Origin: a virus
Virus record (IMG/VR): IMGVR_UViG_3300028073_000036
Span: 1 to 27,712 of that record
DNA length: 27,712 nt
Strand: one strand, 5' to 3'
Shown: piece after piece, positions 5,694-12,944 of the stretch
Position numbering within the stretch: the first letter of the stretch is position 1
How the letters are laid out: each line of letters starts with the position of its first letter
Translations under genes and position numbers: made by a program
The notes under the pieces: model-generated
The model's input: only the letters and a program-made list of their open reading frames with translations
Told to the model about the DNA's origin: nothing
The model's database searches: none

Positions 5694-5950
5694 TGCCTTT
5701 TTATGATTTTAAATGTAGTTCAACAGAAGAAGTTTTTGAAAAAAGAGTTAATTATGATGATTTAGAAGCTTATGTACAATCAGACTGTCCAATTTGTGGA
5801 CAGAAAGATATTGAAAGGGTAGCACATTCTATCAGAATTGCAGATCCAGTTAGAATTGGTGTCAGAAAGGTTCCACAAGCCTTCAAAGAAGGTGTTTTAG
5901 ATAGAATTAAACATAGTGTACCCAAAAATACGCTAAAAAATAAATATTAG
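5693..5950 (+). CDS. FmdB-like zinc-ribbon protein
   Basis: This 85-residue protein begins MPFYDFKC, the N-terminal pattern of the FmdB zinc-ribbon family (MPxYxYxC). Zinc-site candidates are Cys8 and Cys32-x-x-Cys35 (CPICG). The second cysteine of the usual first CxxC pair is missing (KCSSTEE), so the site may be three-cysteine, use His45, or be degenerate. The C-terminal half is basic. Its start overlaps the end of the Clp-like gene (TAATG), so the two are coupled and could work together, for example as a substrate adaptor; that is speculation. The role of FmdB-like proteins in T4-like phages is not established. Confidence 0.7.
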   Translation: MPFYDFKCSSTEEVFEKRVNYDDLEAYVQSDCPICGQKDIERVAHSIRIADPVRIGVRKVPQAFKEGVLDRIKHSVPKNTLKNKY

Positions 5951-5985
5951 TGATGAGTATTTTCTCTAACATCATTAATCCTTCC

Positions 5986-6014
5986 AAAAGCACAGTGTAA
6001 AACTGTGCTTTTTA
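5986..6014 (+). terminator. Intrinsic terminator after the lysin-Clp-FmdB unit
   Basis: AAAAGCACAG (5986-5995) pairs with CTGTGCTTTT (6003-6012) around loop TGTAAAA, with T-rich sequence after it. The loop matches that of the terminator at 19-45. The stem sequence nearly repeats the tmRNA spacer-closing helix (AAAAGCACA/TGTGCTTTT). Confidence 0.9.
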
Positions 6015-6040
6015 TTTTTAGCCCTAACATTAGGAGATCT

Positions 6041-6775
6041 ATGTCACAGAATAAGAAAAGAAGAAATAACGCAGAACCTGTTGAAAAATCTACATCATTA
6101 CAAGGTTTAAGAATTCAAAACATCACTCCAAAAACACAAGCTCAACAAGATGTATTTGATGCGTTTAATGAAGGTTATCATCTGTTTTTACATGGTGTAG
6201 CAGGTACAGGTAAAACCTTTATTTCTTTATATCTAGCCTTAAAAACAATTCTTACTTCAAAAGAATATAAAAAGATTGTTATTATTCGTTCAGCAGTTCC
6301 ATCCAGAGATATTGGATTCTTACCTGGAACAGCAAAAGAAAAAATGATGATGTATGAAATGCCTTATCAAGTTATTTGCAATACCTTATTCCAACGTGGT
6401 GATGCTTATGATATTCTAAAAGGAAAAGGTACAATTGAATTTGTTTCTACCTCATTTTTAAGAGGCATCACCTTAAATGATGCAATTGTTATTGCAGATG
6501 AAGCCCAAAATTATACATTTGCTGAAGCTGATACACTAATCAGCAGAGTTGGTCCAAATTGTAAGATTATTTTCTGTGGTGATATTGACCAAACAGATTT
6601 AATTAAGAGTAGAAATGATTTAACTGGACTTCCAAAATTCATGAACATCATTGACAATATGGAAATTTTTGACTTCATTGAATTCCAAACTGATGATATT
6701 GTTAGAAGCTCTTTAGTTAAAGACTATATAATACAGAAGAAGAAATTAGGATACGGTTCAGCTTTTGAAGGATAA
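6041..6775 (+). CDS. phoH: PhoH-like ATPase
   Basis: The protein has 244 residues from ATG 6041, which is preceded by AGGAG at 6-10 nt; an earlier in-frame start would lie inside the terminator and is rejected. It is a P-loop ATPase of the PhoH family: Walker A GVAGTGKT (52-59), the IIRSAVPSRDIGFLPGT region (about 81-97), and Walker B VIADEAQN (150-157), followed by the conserved GDIDQTD motif. PhoH is extremely common in marine phages; its link to phosphate stress is debated, and an RNA-helicase-like or RNase-linked role has been proposed for the family. It is transcriptionally separated from the Clp unit by the terminator upstream. Confidence 0.93.
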   Translation: MSQNKKRRNNAEPVEKSTSLQGLRIQNITPKTQAQQDVFDAFNEGYHLFLHGVAGTGKTFISLYLALKTILTSKEYKKIVIIRSAVPSRDIGFLPGTAKEKMMMYEMPYQVICNTLFQRGDAYDILKGKGTIEFVSTSFLRGITLNDAIVIADEAQNYTFAEADTLISRVGPNCKIIFCGDIDQTDLIKSRNDLTGLPKFMNIIDNMEIFDFIEFQTDDIVRSSLVKDYIIQKKKLGYGSAFEG

Positions 6776-6778
6776 AAT

Positions 6779-6800
6779 GGGGGGAGAAATCCCCCCTTAA
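6779..6800 (+). terminator. GC hairpin between phoH and the nuclease gene
   Basis: Six G (6779-6784) pair with six C (6791-6796) around AGAAAT. Only a mixed T/A run (TTAAAATT) follows, so termination may be weak. The nuclease ATG (6805) is 8 nt after the stem, the same geometry as at 20-48. Confidence 0.6.
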
Positions 6801-6804
6801 AATT

Positions 6805-7461
6805 ATGAAAACACAAAAAACATTTACCCATAAATTTATATCATTACCACAAATTGAAGAAACAACAATAAACGAAAAAAGACATTATAAAACACCAGAA
6901 GGTAAATTTTACCCATCTGTCACAACAGTATTGTCTTCAGTTGAAAAAAGTGGAATTGAAGAATGGAAAAAACGTGTAGGTGAAGAGGAAGCAGCTAGAG
7001 TTTTAAAAAGAGCTAATGAACGTGGTACCTTGATTCATGGTATGGCTGAACAATACCTCTTAAATCGCCCTATAAGCCCCAACATGACGTTTTTACAGCT
7101 TAAACCATATCTGGATATGGTAAACAACGTTTATGGCCTAGAAGTGCCATTATATAGCGATTATTTGCAGATTGCTGGACGTACAGACTGTATTGCAGAT
7201 TATAGTGGAAAACCTTCTATTATCGACTTCAAGACTAGTAGAAGAATAAAGGAAAAAGATGATATTATGAATTATTTCCTTCAGGCATCATGCTACAGCT
7301 ATATGTTTGAAGAAAGAACAGGAATTAAGATTCCTCAGATTGTTATTTTAATTGCAGATGATTATGGTGGAACAATACCATACATAGAAAAAAGGAGCAA
7401 CTATCGTGAGAAGTTGCTCCAGGTTATTCTTAATTTTAGACAATCTGTGAAAAGTTCTTAA
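6805..7461 (+). CDS. PD-(D/E)XK exonuclease, MGME1/RecB-like
   Basis: This 218-residue nuclease of the PD-(D/E)XK fold resembles the MGME1/Cas4/RecB-like exonucleases found in T4-like marine phages. Visible motifs in order: SVTTVL (38-43), GTLIHG with His78 and nearby Glu82, GRTDCIAD with Asp128, IIDFKTS with Asp141 and Lys143 (the D-x-K core), and Gln160 to Tyr164 (Q-x-x-x-Y). These are the metal and DNA-binding residues of the family. A role in DNA end processing, recombination or host DNA degradation is inferred. It starts right after a GC hairpin with no clear Shine-Dalgarno sequence. Its 3' end overlaps gp46 tail-to-tail by 26 nt and also encodes, on the other strand, the terminator of the gp46 operon. 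Confidence 0.88.
   Translation: MKTQKTFTHKFISLPQIEETTINEKRHYKTPEGKFYPSVTTVLSSVEKSGIEEWKKRVGEEEAARVLKRANERGTLIHGMAEQYLLNRPISPNMTFLQLKPYLDMVNNVYGLEVPLYSDYLQIAGRTDCIADYSGKPSIIDFKTSRRIKEKDDIMNYFLQASCYSYMFEERTGIKIPQIVILIADDYGGTIPYIEKRSNYREKLLQVILNFRQSVKSS
7388..7420 (-). terminator. Terminator of the left-facing recombination operon, inside the nuclease gene
   Basis: Read on the minus strand, GGAGCAACT and AGTTGCTCC form a perfect 9-bp stem (7412-7420 with 7394-7402) with a 9-nt loop, followed by six T (complement of A 7388-7393). It lies 16 nt past the gp46 stop and within the coding region of the opposing nuclease. Confidence 0.85.
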
Positions 7462-9142
7462 CTTTTTGGAATCTAATTGAATTATTAAACTTATCTACAA
7501 CTTGATCTTTATGTGATATGATGTAGATAGTCATTCCTTTTATACTCTTATTCAAGATTTTAAGGAAGTTTTCTGTTCCTTCAACATCAAGTGAACCATC
7601 AAGAATTTCATCAAATATCAATAAATTGGTATTGGTGGAATTCTTTTTCTTTGCTATTTCTCTAAAAGCAAACAGAATTGCAAGATCAATCTTATTCTTT
7701 TCACCTTCAGAGAATGATTCATAACTAAAATCATCTCTACCTCTTGATTTCATTTTTTCTTTGAAGTTCTCATCAAACTCAAACGAAATAAAGAAATCAA
7801 GCATATCCAAATATTGGTTAATTAGCTTGTTAATAACTGGAATATAATTGTTGATAATTTTAGTTTTAATCCCGCTATCTTTCAGCATCTCACCAATCAC
7901 ATGGTAATAACTTTCATCTTCCCTTAACTTAATCAGTGTTTTTAAACAATCTTCAAGTTCAGTTTTAGTTTCTTCCAATTCTTCTTTTTTGAATGGTTGC
8001 TCTTTTTCTATTTTGATACTGTCCAAGTCAACTGTAAGTTTTGAGTTATATTCATTTAATGCTAAAATATAACTAGATTGTTCTCTTATGTCATCATTTA
8101 ATTGTGTTAATACTTCTGCATATTCAGTTAATTCTTTTATCTTTAGTTCAATTTTATTGAATTCAGAAGTAGCTTCTTTGAATCCATCATACATTTCCTT
8201 CAACTTTTGATTTTTAGTTTCTTGTATTTCTTTTTTGAAATCTTCATCAATAACTTGAGAACAAGTTGGACAAGATGTATTCTTATCAAAGAATGATATA
8301 TCGGACTTGATTTTTAGAATATTCTGTTCTAACTTAGCAATAATAGTTTGAAAATCTCTTGACTTTTTATCTAAAGACTTTAATGGATTCAATTTCTTTT
8401 TGTATTCTGTTATCTTTTCTTTTAATTTCAGAATATTTTCTTCATGTTCTGAAATTTTACTATTATTTTTATCTAAAGTATTTTTTAATTCTTGTAACTT
8501 CTTCTCACTGTTTTCTTCAAGTTCATTTATATGCTTTTGAACAATTCTAACTCTTTCTTTTAAGATTTCAGATTGTGTTAGATAAACATTTGTTTCGGAA
8601 ACTAACTCAGACATCCTAGATTTTAAAGCAACATTCATTGAAGAAAATATTTGAATATCAAGTAAGTCTTCAATAATAAATCTTCTATCAGCAGCAGATA
8701 ATTGCATAAAAGGAACATAGTTTCCAGAACCAAGAATAACTACTTGAATAAAAGATTTATAATTAACATTTAAAATTTGTTCTTCTAAGAAAGATTGATA
8801 ATCTTTTGAATCAGCAGACTGTTCAATTAATCTATTTTTATCATAAATTTCAAAGATGTTTGGTTTTAAACCACGAACAACTTTATATTTGTTGTTGTTA
8901 ACCACAAATTCAATTTCAACAACACAATCTTTCTGGTTGATGGAATTTACTAATTGTGGTTTGTTAATCTTTCTAAATGGCTTACCAAATAAACCAAAGG
9001 TAATAGCATCTAGGAGAGTTGATTTACCTGAACCATTAACACCAACAATCAACCATGTTTTCTTTGTGTTTAAATCAATTTCAGTAAAATTATTACCTGT
9101 AGATAAGAAGTTCTTCCATCTTACTGTTTCAAATTTTATCAT
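7436..9142 (-). CDS. gp46: Recombination endonuclease large subunit gp46 (SbcC/Rad50-like)
   Basis: 568 residues, close to T4 gp46 (560). This is an SMC-like ATPase that, with gp47, resects DNA ends for recombination-dependent replication and degrades host DNA. Walker A is GVNGSGKS (34-41); a Q-loop region follows. Long coiled coils surround the zinc-hook CPTC near residue 291. The ABC signature is FSEGEKNKIDLA, and Walker B is LLIFDEILDGSLD near the C-terminus, with a following H-loop (ISHKD). The start ATG overlaps the gp47 stop by 4 nt (ATGA). It is the last gene of the operon and overlaps the convergent nuclease gene. Confidence 0.96.
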   Translation of the reverse strand: MIKFETVRWKNFLSTGNNFTEIDLNTKKTWLIVGVNGSGKSTLLDAITFGLFGKPFRKINKPQLVNSINQKDCVVEIEFVVNNNKYKVVRGLKPNIFEIYDKNRLIEQSADSKDYQSFLEEQILNVNYKSFIQVVILGSGNYVPFMQLSAADRRFIIEDLLDIQIFSSMNVALKSRMSELVSETNVYLTQSEILKERVRIVQKHINELEENSEKKLQELKNTLDKNNSKISEHEENILKLKEKITEYKKKLNPLKSLDKKSRDFQTIIAKLEQNILKIKSDISFFDKNTSCPTCSQVIDEDFKKEIQETKNQKLKEMYDGFKEATSEFNKIELKIKELTEYAEVLTQLNDDIREQSSYILALNEYNSKLTVDLDSIKIEKEQPFKKEELEETKTELEDCLKTLIKLREDESYYHVIGEMLKDSGIKTKIINNYIPVINKLINQYLDMLDFFISFEFDENFKEKMKSRGRDDFSYESFSEGEKNKIDLAILFAFREIAKKKNSTNTNLLIFDEILDGSLDVEGTENFLKILNKSIKGMTIYIISHKDQVVDKFNNSIRFQKVKNFSQIV

Positions 9143-10200
9143 TCTTTTTCCTCAACTGTAGCATCAAGATATATTTCTTTTAGTAAATTTTTTAGTCTGT
9201 TTTTATCCATATCCAAAACTAAATCATCTACATAAGCATTTAAAATGGTTAAAGTGTCTTCTGACATCTTAACTTCAACTGTATTATTTTCTAGTTCTAT
9301 TTTCTTTTCTTCAACAACAGTAACATCTAATGGAGTAACTGCATAAATTGAATCTAAGAATGTACTAAACTTCTTTGGATTAATTGCTTCACCGACAATA
9401 ACCTTAACATAAGAAGAAGCAAACTTATTAAAGTATTCCTTACTGTATGTATTACCTTCAACATAAACTGCTCTATAGAACATTCTATGAGGATTTACAA
9501 TATATTTTAATTCATTAGTTTGAACATCCAGTACATGAAAACCTTTTTCTTCACCACAATCAGCAAAAGTCATCTCATATGGAGTTCCAAGATATGATAT
9601 ATTTCCATGAGAATTTTTTGTGTGAAAGTGTCCAGTGTAAACCATTTCAAATTTTTTATAAACATCTTTATCTTCTCCATGTTCACAAATTGCACCTTTG
9701 TGCATTTCATAACCAGAAATTTCAAGATGTCCAAAAGCAATTTTACATTTGGTTTTATTTATAACTTCATATGATTGTTGACCATTATCAGAAGTTAACC
9801 AAGGAATAAAAAGAAAATCTTTTCCTTTAATGTTAACTTCTGAAGCAACACCATCATAAATGTGAATGTTATCATATTCTTTTAATAATCCACTAACAGA
9901 ATTGACTGTATTGGTATTTTTATAATAAACATCATGATTACCAACACAAACAAACATCTCAATTCCATACTCTCTTAACTTATCAAAAAAGTGTTCTTTA
10001 AAGAAATTTAGTGTATGGAAATTGATATATTTACGCCTATCCCAAACATCCCCCATATGAATAAGTACATCAATATTGTTTTCTAGTAAATAAGGAAAGA
10101 AAATGTCCTCAAAGAACATTTTCATATTTTTCATGAAATATATGTTGTCATTACGGACACCAAAGTGAGTGTCCGTAATGATTGCTATTTTTTTATTCAT
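9139..10200 (-). CDS. gp47: Recombination endonuclease subunit gp47 (SbcD/Mre11-like)
   Basis: 353 residues (T4: 339). Metallophosphoesterase nuclease partner of gp46. The metal-binding motifs are in order: TDTHFG (8-13), IHMGDVWDRR, CVGNHD, a histidine in GHLE, and GHFHTKN. The gene overlaps the preceding 125-residue gene by 8 nt and gp46 by 4 nt. A perfect 13-bp inverted repeat lies within its first codons (10148-10181). The C-terminal third (capping and gp46-binding region) is less conserved but present. Confidence 0.95.
   Translation of the reverse strand: MNKKIAIITDTHFGVRNDNIYFMKNMKMFFEDIFFPYLLENNIDVLIHMGDVWDRRKYINFHTLNFFKEHFFDKLREYGIEMFVCVGNHDVYYKNTNTVNSVSGLLKEYDNIHIYDGVASEVNIKGKDFLFIPWLTSDNGQQSYEVINKTKCKIAFGHLEISGYEMHKGAICEHGEDKDVYKKFEMVYTGHFHTKNSHGNISYLGTPYEMTFADCGEEKGFHVLDVQTNELKYIVNPHRMFYRAVYVEGNTYSKEYFNKFASSYVKVIVGEAINPKKFSTFLDSIYAVTPLDVTVVEEKKIELENNTVEVKMSEDTLTILNAYVDDLVLDMDKNRLKNLLKEIYLDATVEEKE
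10148..10181. repeat. 13-bp inverted repeat at the start of gp47
   Basis: TCATTACGGACAC (10148-10160) and GTGTCCGTAATGA (10169-10181) are perfect complements with an 8-nt loop. It covers codons 7-18 of gp47, including the metal-binding TDTHFG motif. In mRNA it would form a strong hairpin about 20 nt past the start codon. Confidence 0.85.
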
Positions 10201-10570
10201 TATAAAGTTCCCAATCTTTGTAAATAATTATTTTCCCTTTCCCCAACATTCTAAAATAATGTGCTGTTAAATTATATTTTTCAGCCATGTATATTGCATC
10301 AGCATTTAGTTCTATTATATTAGAAACTATGTTTATAAAATTATATTTTGGTGAATTTTTACGTCTATTTGTATTTGCTATCCTAGCACCCTTACCATAA
10401 TCTGGATGATTTGGATTATTAACACTATTTGGATTATTTGGATCTGCTGCTTTTTTTCTACCAACTAAAAATTTTGAATGGTTTGGATCATTTATTGTCA
10501 TAATATTATTTCTAGACACCTCCTTCATTTTATTAATATATGAAAAATCACTTTTTCTTTTATTCTCCAT
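10193..10570 (-). CDS. Hypothetical Asn/Pro-rich protein inserted between gp55 and gp47
   Basis: 125 residues, not recognised. The N-terminal half is basic and carries DPN/NPN repeats (DPNHS, DPNNPNS, NNPNHPDYGKG). The C-terminal half (about 75-125) looks like a small helix-turn-helix-sized domain ending in an aromatic IIIYKDWELYNE. The length, basic charge and position between two core genes would suit a DNA-binding remnant of a homing endonuclease or an accessory protein, but no catalytic motif (HNH, GIY-YIG, LAGLIDADG) is visible. The gene starts 30 nt after the gp55 stop and overlaps gp47. Confidence 0.55.
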   Translation of the reverse strand: MENKRKSDFSYINKMKEVSRNNIMTINDPNHSKFLVGRKKAADPNNPNSVNNPNHPDYGKGARIANTNRRKNSPKYNFINIVSNIIELNADAIYMAEKYNLTAHYFRMLGKGKIIIYKDWELYNE

Positions 10571-10600
10571 AGTAATTAAAGCTTTATTTTCGTCGCTCAG

Positions 10601-11143
10601 CTAATCGAAGATTGCTCCCAAATTAAGTTCTTTATGCTTAGTAGTTTTTTTCTTCTTGTTAGTTTCTTTTTGTTCAAAATTTTTGATAATATCACCGATA
10701 TTTTCTTGCATATAACCAATATAATTATTAGTATATTCTTTATTGTCGTGATCTTGTCTATCTAAACCAATCACTTCCATTTTTTCTAATAACTTACATT
10801 TAATGTAAGATTGTTTGCTTTCTTTTTCTATTCTTCTTAGGAAAGCATAGTAAATTATTTGTGTTAAATATGCGAATGGATTTTTTGATTTGTCTGGATC
10901 GAAGTTATCAATATACATCAAACAATTTTCAATAGCATCACCAACCATGTCATCTTTAAATGTATAATTAATAAAATTTGGTTTGTATGACAAATGTTCA
11001 CTGATTAATAAAATACACTCACCAACATACTCTGGAATTTTTGGTTTCTGTTCATTATTTTCCTGAGCTTTTAAAACTTGTTCTTTGTATTCAACAAGTG
11101 ATTCTAAAAGTTTAGTATTGTCAACATAATGTTTTCTTTTCAT
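10601..11143 (-). CDS. gp55: Late-transcription sigma factor gp55
   Basis: 180 residues (T4 gp55: 185). Highly diverged sigma factor that directs RNA polymerase to TATAAATA late promoters. The central part, DMVGDAIENCLMYIDNFDPDKSKNPFAYLTQIIYYAFLRRIEKE (shown in pieces: DMVGDAIENC, FDPDKSKNPFAYLTQ, YAFLRRIEKE), is the sigma region 2-like block conserved across T4-like gp55. A basic lysine-rich tail follows. An AGGAG box lies inside the end of the preceding gene, and the start overlaps that gene's stop by 1 nt. Its presence agrees with the many TATAAATA boxes upstream of head and tail genes here and upstream of the tmRNA. Confidence 0.93.
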   Translation of the reverse strand: MKRKHYVDNTKLLESLVEYKEQVLKAQENNEQKPKIPEYVGECILLISEHLSYKPNFINYTFKDDMVGDAIENCLMYIDNFDPDKSKNPFAYLTQIIYYAFLRRIEKESKQSYIKCKLLEKMEVIGLDRQDHDNKEYTNNYIGYMQENIGDIIKNFEQKETNKKKKTTKHKELNLGAIFD

Positions 11144-11472
11144 TAGTGGATAACATCTCCTATTGTATCGTTTAATTCTTCAAATTCATCGTCCATTTCA
11201 TTATTAATAGTCTTAGTATAAAAACTCATAATTTTAGATGAAGGTATTGTATAAGCAACTATATGTTGTGTTGATAAAAATATTGCTTGATCTTCGTCTG
11301 TATATAAAAACCAAGGGGAGAACCCAATATTCATATCTCCTCTCTCATTAACCATCTGTAGAATCTTATATGCATTTTTTATCATATAAGCTACTTTATT
11401 TTCAGACAATTGAATTTCTTCTAAATCACATACAACATCTTCGCCATTTGTTAATTTAATTTGTTTAATCAT
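11143..11472 (-). CDS. Sm-like (Hfq-fold) small protein
   Basis: 109 residues. The opening IKQIKLTNGEDVVCDLEE (2-19) matches Sm motif 1 (hydrophobic strand, L-x-N-G-x-x-V-x-G/C-x-L), and a later ...IFLSTQHIVAYTIPS (about 73-87) resembles the second Sm strand pair. Sm-like proteins of this size have been described from putative cyanophages. A role in RNA binding or as a chaperone is possible but unproven. The gene lies between uvsW and gp55, overlapping both by 1-4 nt, so it is co-expressed with late-sigma and recombination functions. Assignment is by motif only. Confidence 0.65.
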   Translation of the reverse strand: MIKQIKLTNGEDVVCDLEEIQLSENKVAYMIKNAYKILQMVNERGDMNIGFSPWFLYTDEDQAIFLSTQHIVAYTIPSSKIMSFYTKTINNEMDDEFEELNDTIGDVIH

Positions 11473-12944
11473 AATTTTATTTGATAAATCTTGTGTTTAA
11501 ATTTCTCCTCATTATATATTTTAACACGTTCAATGAAGTGTTGTAAAGTAAAATTTTTATGTTTTTTTAATGAAAAATCATCTGCGATATCATATAAAAC
11601 TGCTGTTGTTTTGTTATGATTTTTTCTTAATGCTCTACCTATACTTTGTAGATTTCTAATTCTAGACTTACTAGGTGATGCGAATATAACATTATGTAGA
11701 TTCTTGATAGAAACACCAGTTGAGAATGTTCCATAAGAAGCAACAATAATTACATTATTATTTTCTTCAGAAACTTTTCTAACTTTTTCTCTATCTTCAG
11801 CAGAAATTTCACCAGAAACAAAGAATATTTTTTTATTTTTTGCTTTCTGTTTAATCATTTCAAATAATACTTTTCCATGTTTTTCAACAAGATTGAAAAG
11901 TAATAATGTATTACCTTCACAAGATGTAGTTAAATTAACGAGGAAATTATTTCTACCTTTATGTGCTACAATATAATCAATTTCTTCGGAATACTTCATC
12001 TTTTTTACAATCTTACGTTCTTCCTCACTATATTCGATGATGCAACAGTTAATATTAATGTCAGATATTTTTTTCTTTTCTATTAATTCTTTAGTTGTAA
12101 TAACTTTTTCGACCGGACCAAACAAACCAGTTAAAACTAATTCGTGTGTCTTAGTTCCATTTAAAGTTCCTGTTGTTCCTACTCTAACACTTGCTTTTTC
12201 ACATTTAAGTGTGATATCCTGAAGTGACTTGGCAGAAAATAAATGACACTCATCACCAATAAGAACATCAAAATCTTTAAACCAATTTTTGTTTAATTTA
12301 TAAATACTCTGCCATGTAGAAATAACAATATTTGAGTTGTTAATTTTCTCATGACCAGAGTAAATTTTATGACAATTTTTATCAGACCATTTAGGTGTTT
12401 TTGTATAACTCTGGAAATCTCCAGCCATTTGTTCAACAAGAGAAGTTGTTGGAACAATAATTAATATTTTTTTACCTAGCTGTTGATAATATCTTGTTAT
12501 AAGATAAATGATTAATGATTTTCCACTAGAAGTTGGAGACAACAATACACCACGATTATTGTTAACACAATGAATAAATGCGTTTAACTGATAATCATGT
12601 GGTGTTATGTCTGGAATATCTAAAGAGGCAACAAAATTTGTTGCCTCTTCTAGTGATATATTTTGTTTTGGTTTTAAATCTAAACTCTCTATTACTACTT
12701 TATAATCTCTTTTTTTGGCAAATTCTAAAACTTTTTTTAGAAGTCCTAAGTATATTTTCTTTTCATAAAGTGAAAATAATCTTATTTTACCATCCCATGT
12801 CTTCATTCTAAAAGCTGGCATAAATGTATGTCCAGGAACAAGAAATGTAAAATGTTCATTTAATTCATACAAAATACCAGCTTCAGAATCTATTTTAATA
12901 TAGTTTTCATTTAGTTTAGATATGTATAAAGTATTATCTTGCAT
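11469..12944 (-). CDS. uvsW: DNA/RNA helicase UvsW
   Basis: 491 residues (T4: 503). Superfamily 2 helicase that unwinds R-loops, reverses forks and drives branch migration, shifting T4-like phages from origin to recombination-dependent replication. It has an N-terminal substrate-recognition region (1-110), then Q-like TPHDYQLNA, Walker A SPTSSGKS (136-143), motif Ia VPTTSLVEQ, DECH box (231-234), motif III TGTLNG, motif V-like ASYGTFSTGVSIKN, and motif VI SIGRALRK. The start overlaps the uvsY end by 11 nt. A perfect 13-bp inverted repeat interrupts the N-terminal coding region at 12623-12649. Confidence 0.95.
   Translation of the reverse strand: MQDNTLYISKLNENYIKIDSEAGILYELNEHFTFLVPGHTFMPAFRMKTWDGKIRLFSLYEKKIYLGLLKKVLEFAKKRDYKVVIESLDLKPKQNISLEEATNFVASLDIPDITPHDYQLNAFIHCVNNNRGVLLSPTSSGKSLIIYLITRYYQQLGKKILIIVPTTSLVEQMAGDFQSYTKTPKWSDKNCHKIYSGHEKINNSNIVISTWQSIYKLNKNWFKDFDVLIGDECHLFSAKSLQDITLKCEKASVRVGTTGTLNGTKTHELVLTGLFGPVEKVITTKELIEKKKISDININCCIIEYSEEERKIVKKMKYSEEIDYIVAHKGRNNFLVNLTTSCEGNTLLLFNLVEKHGKVLFEMIKQKAKNKKIFFVSGEISAEDREKVRKVSEENNNVIIVASYGTFSTGVSIKNLHNVIFASPSKSRIRNLQSIGRALRKNHNKTTAVLYDIADDFSLKKHKNFTLQHFIERVKIYNEEKFKHKIYQIKL
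12623..12649. repeat. Perfect 13-bp inverted repeat inside uvsW
   Basis: Thirteen consecutive base pairs flank a single central base (A12636), starting AAGAGGCAAC on the plus strand and mirrored at 12640-12649. In uvsW it encodes the EEATNFVASL region. No T-run follows on the minus strand, so it is not a standard terminator. Confidence 0.8.

Noticed and set aside
6005-6040. Upstream alternative start for phoH
   Set aside because: It would place the first codons within the terminator hairpin; ATG 6041 has a proper AGGAG.
12623-12649. Intrinsic terminator inside uvsW
   Set aside because: Stem is perfect but no T-run follows on either strand, and termination there would cut off gp55 and gp46/47.
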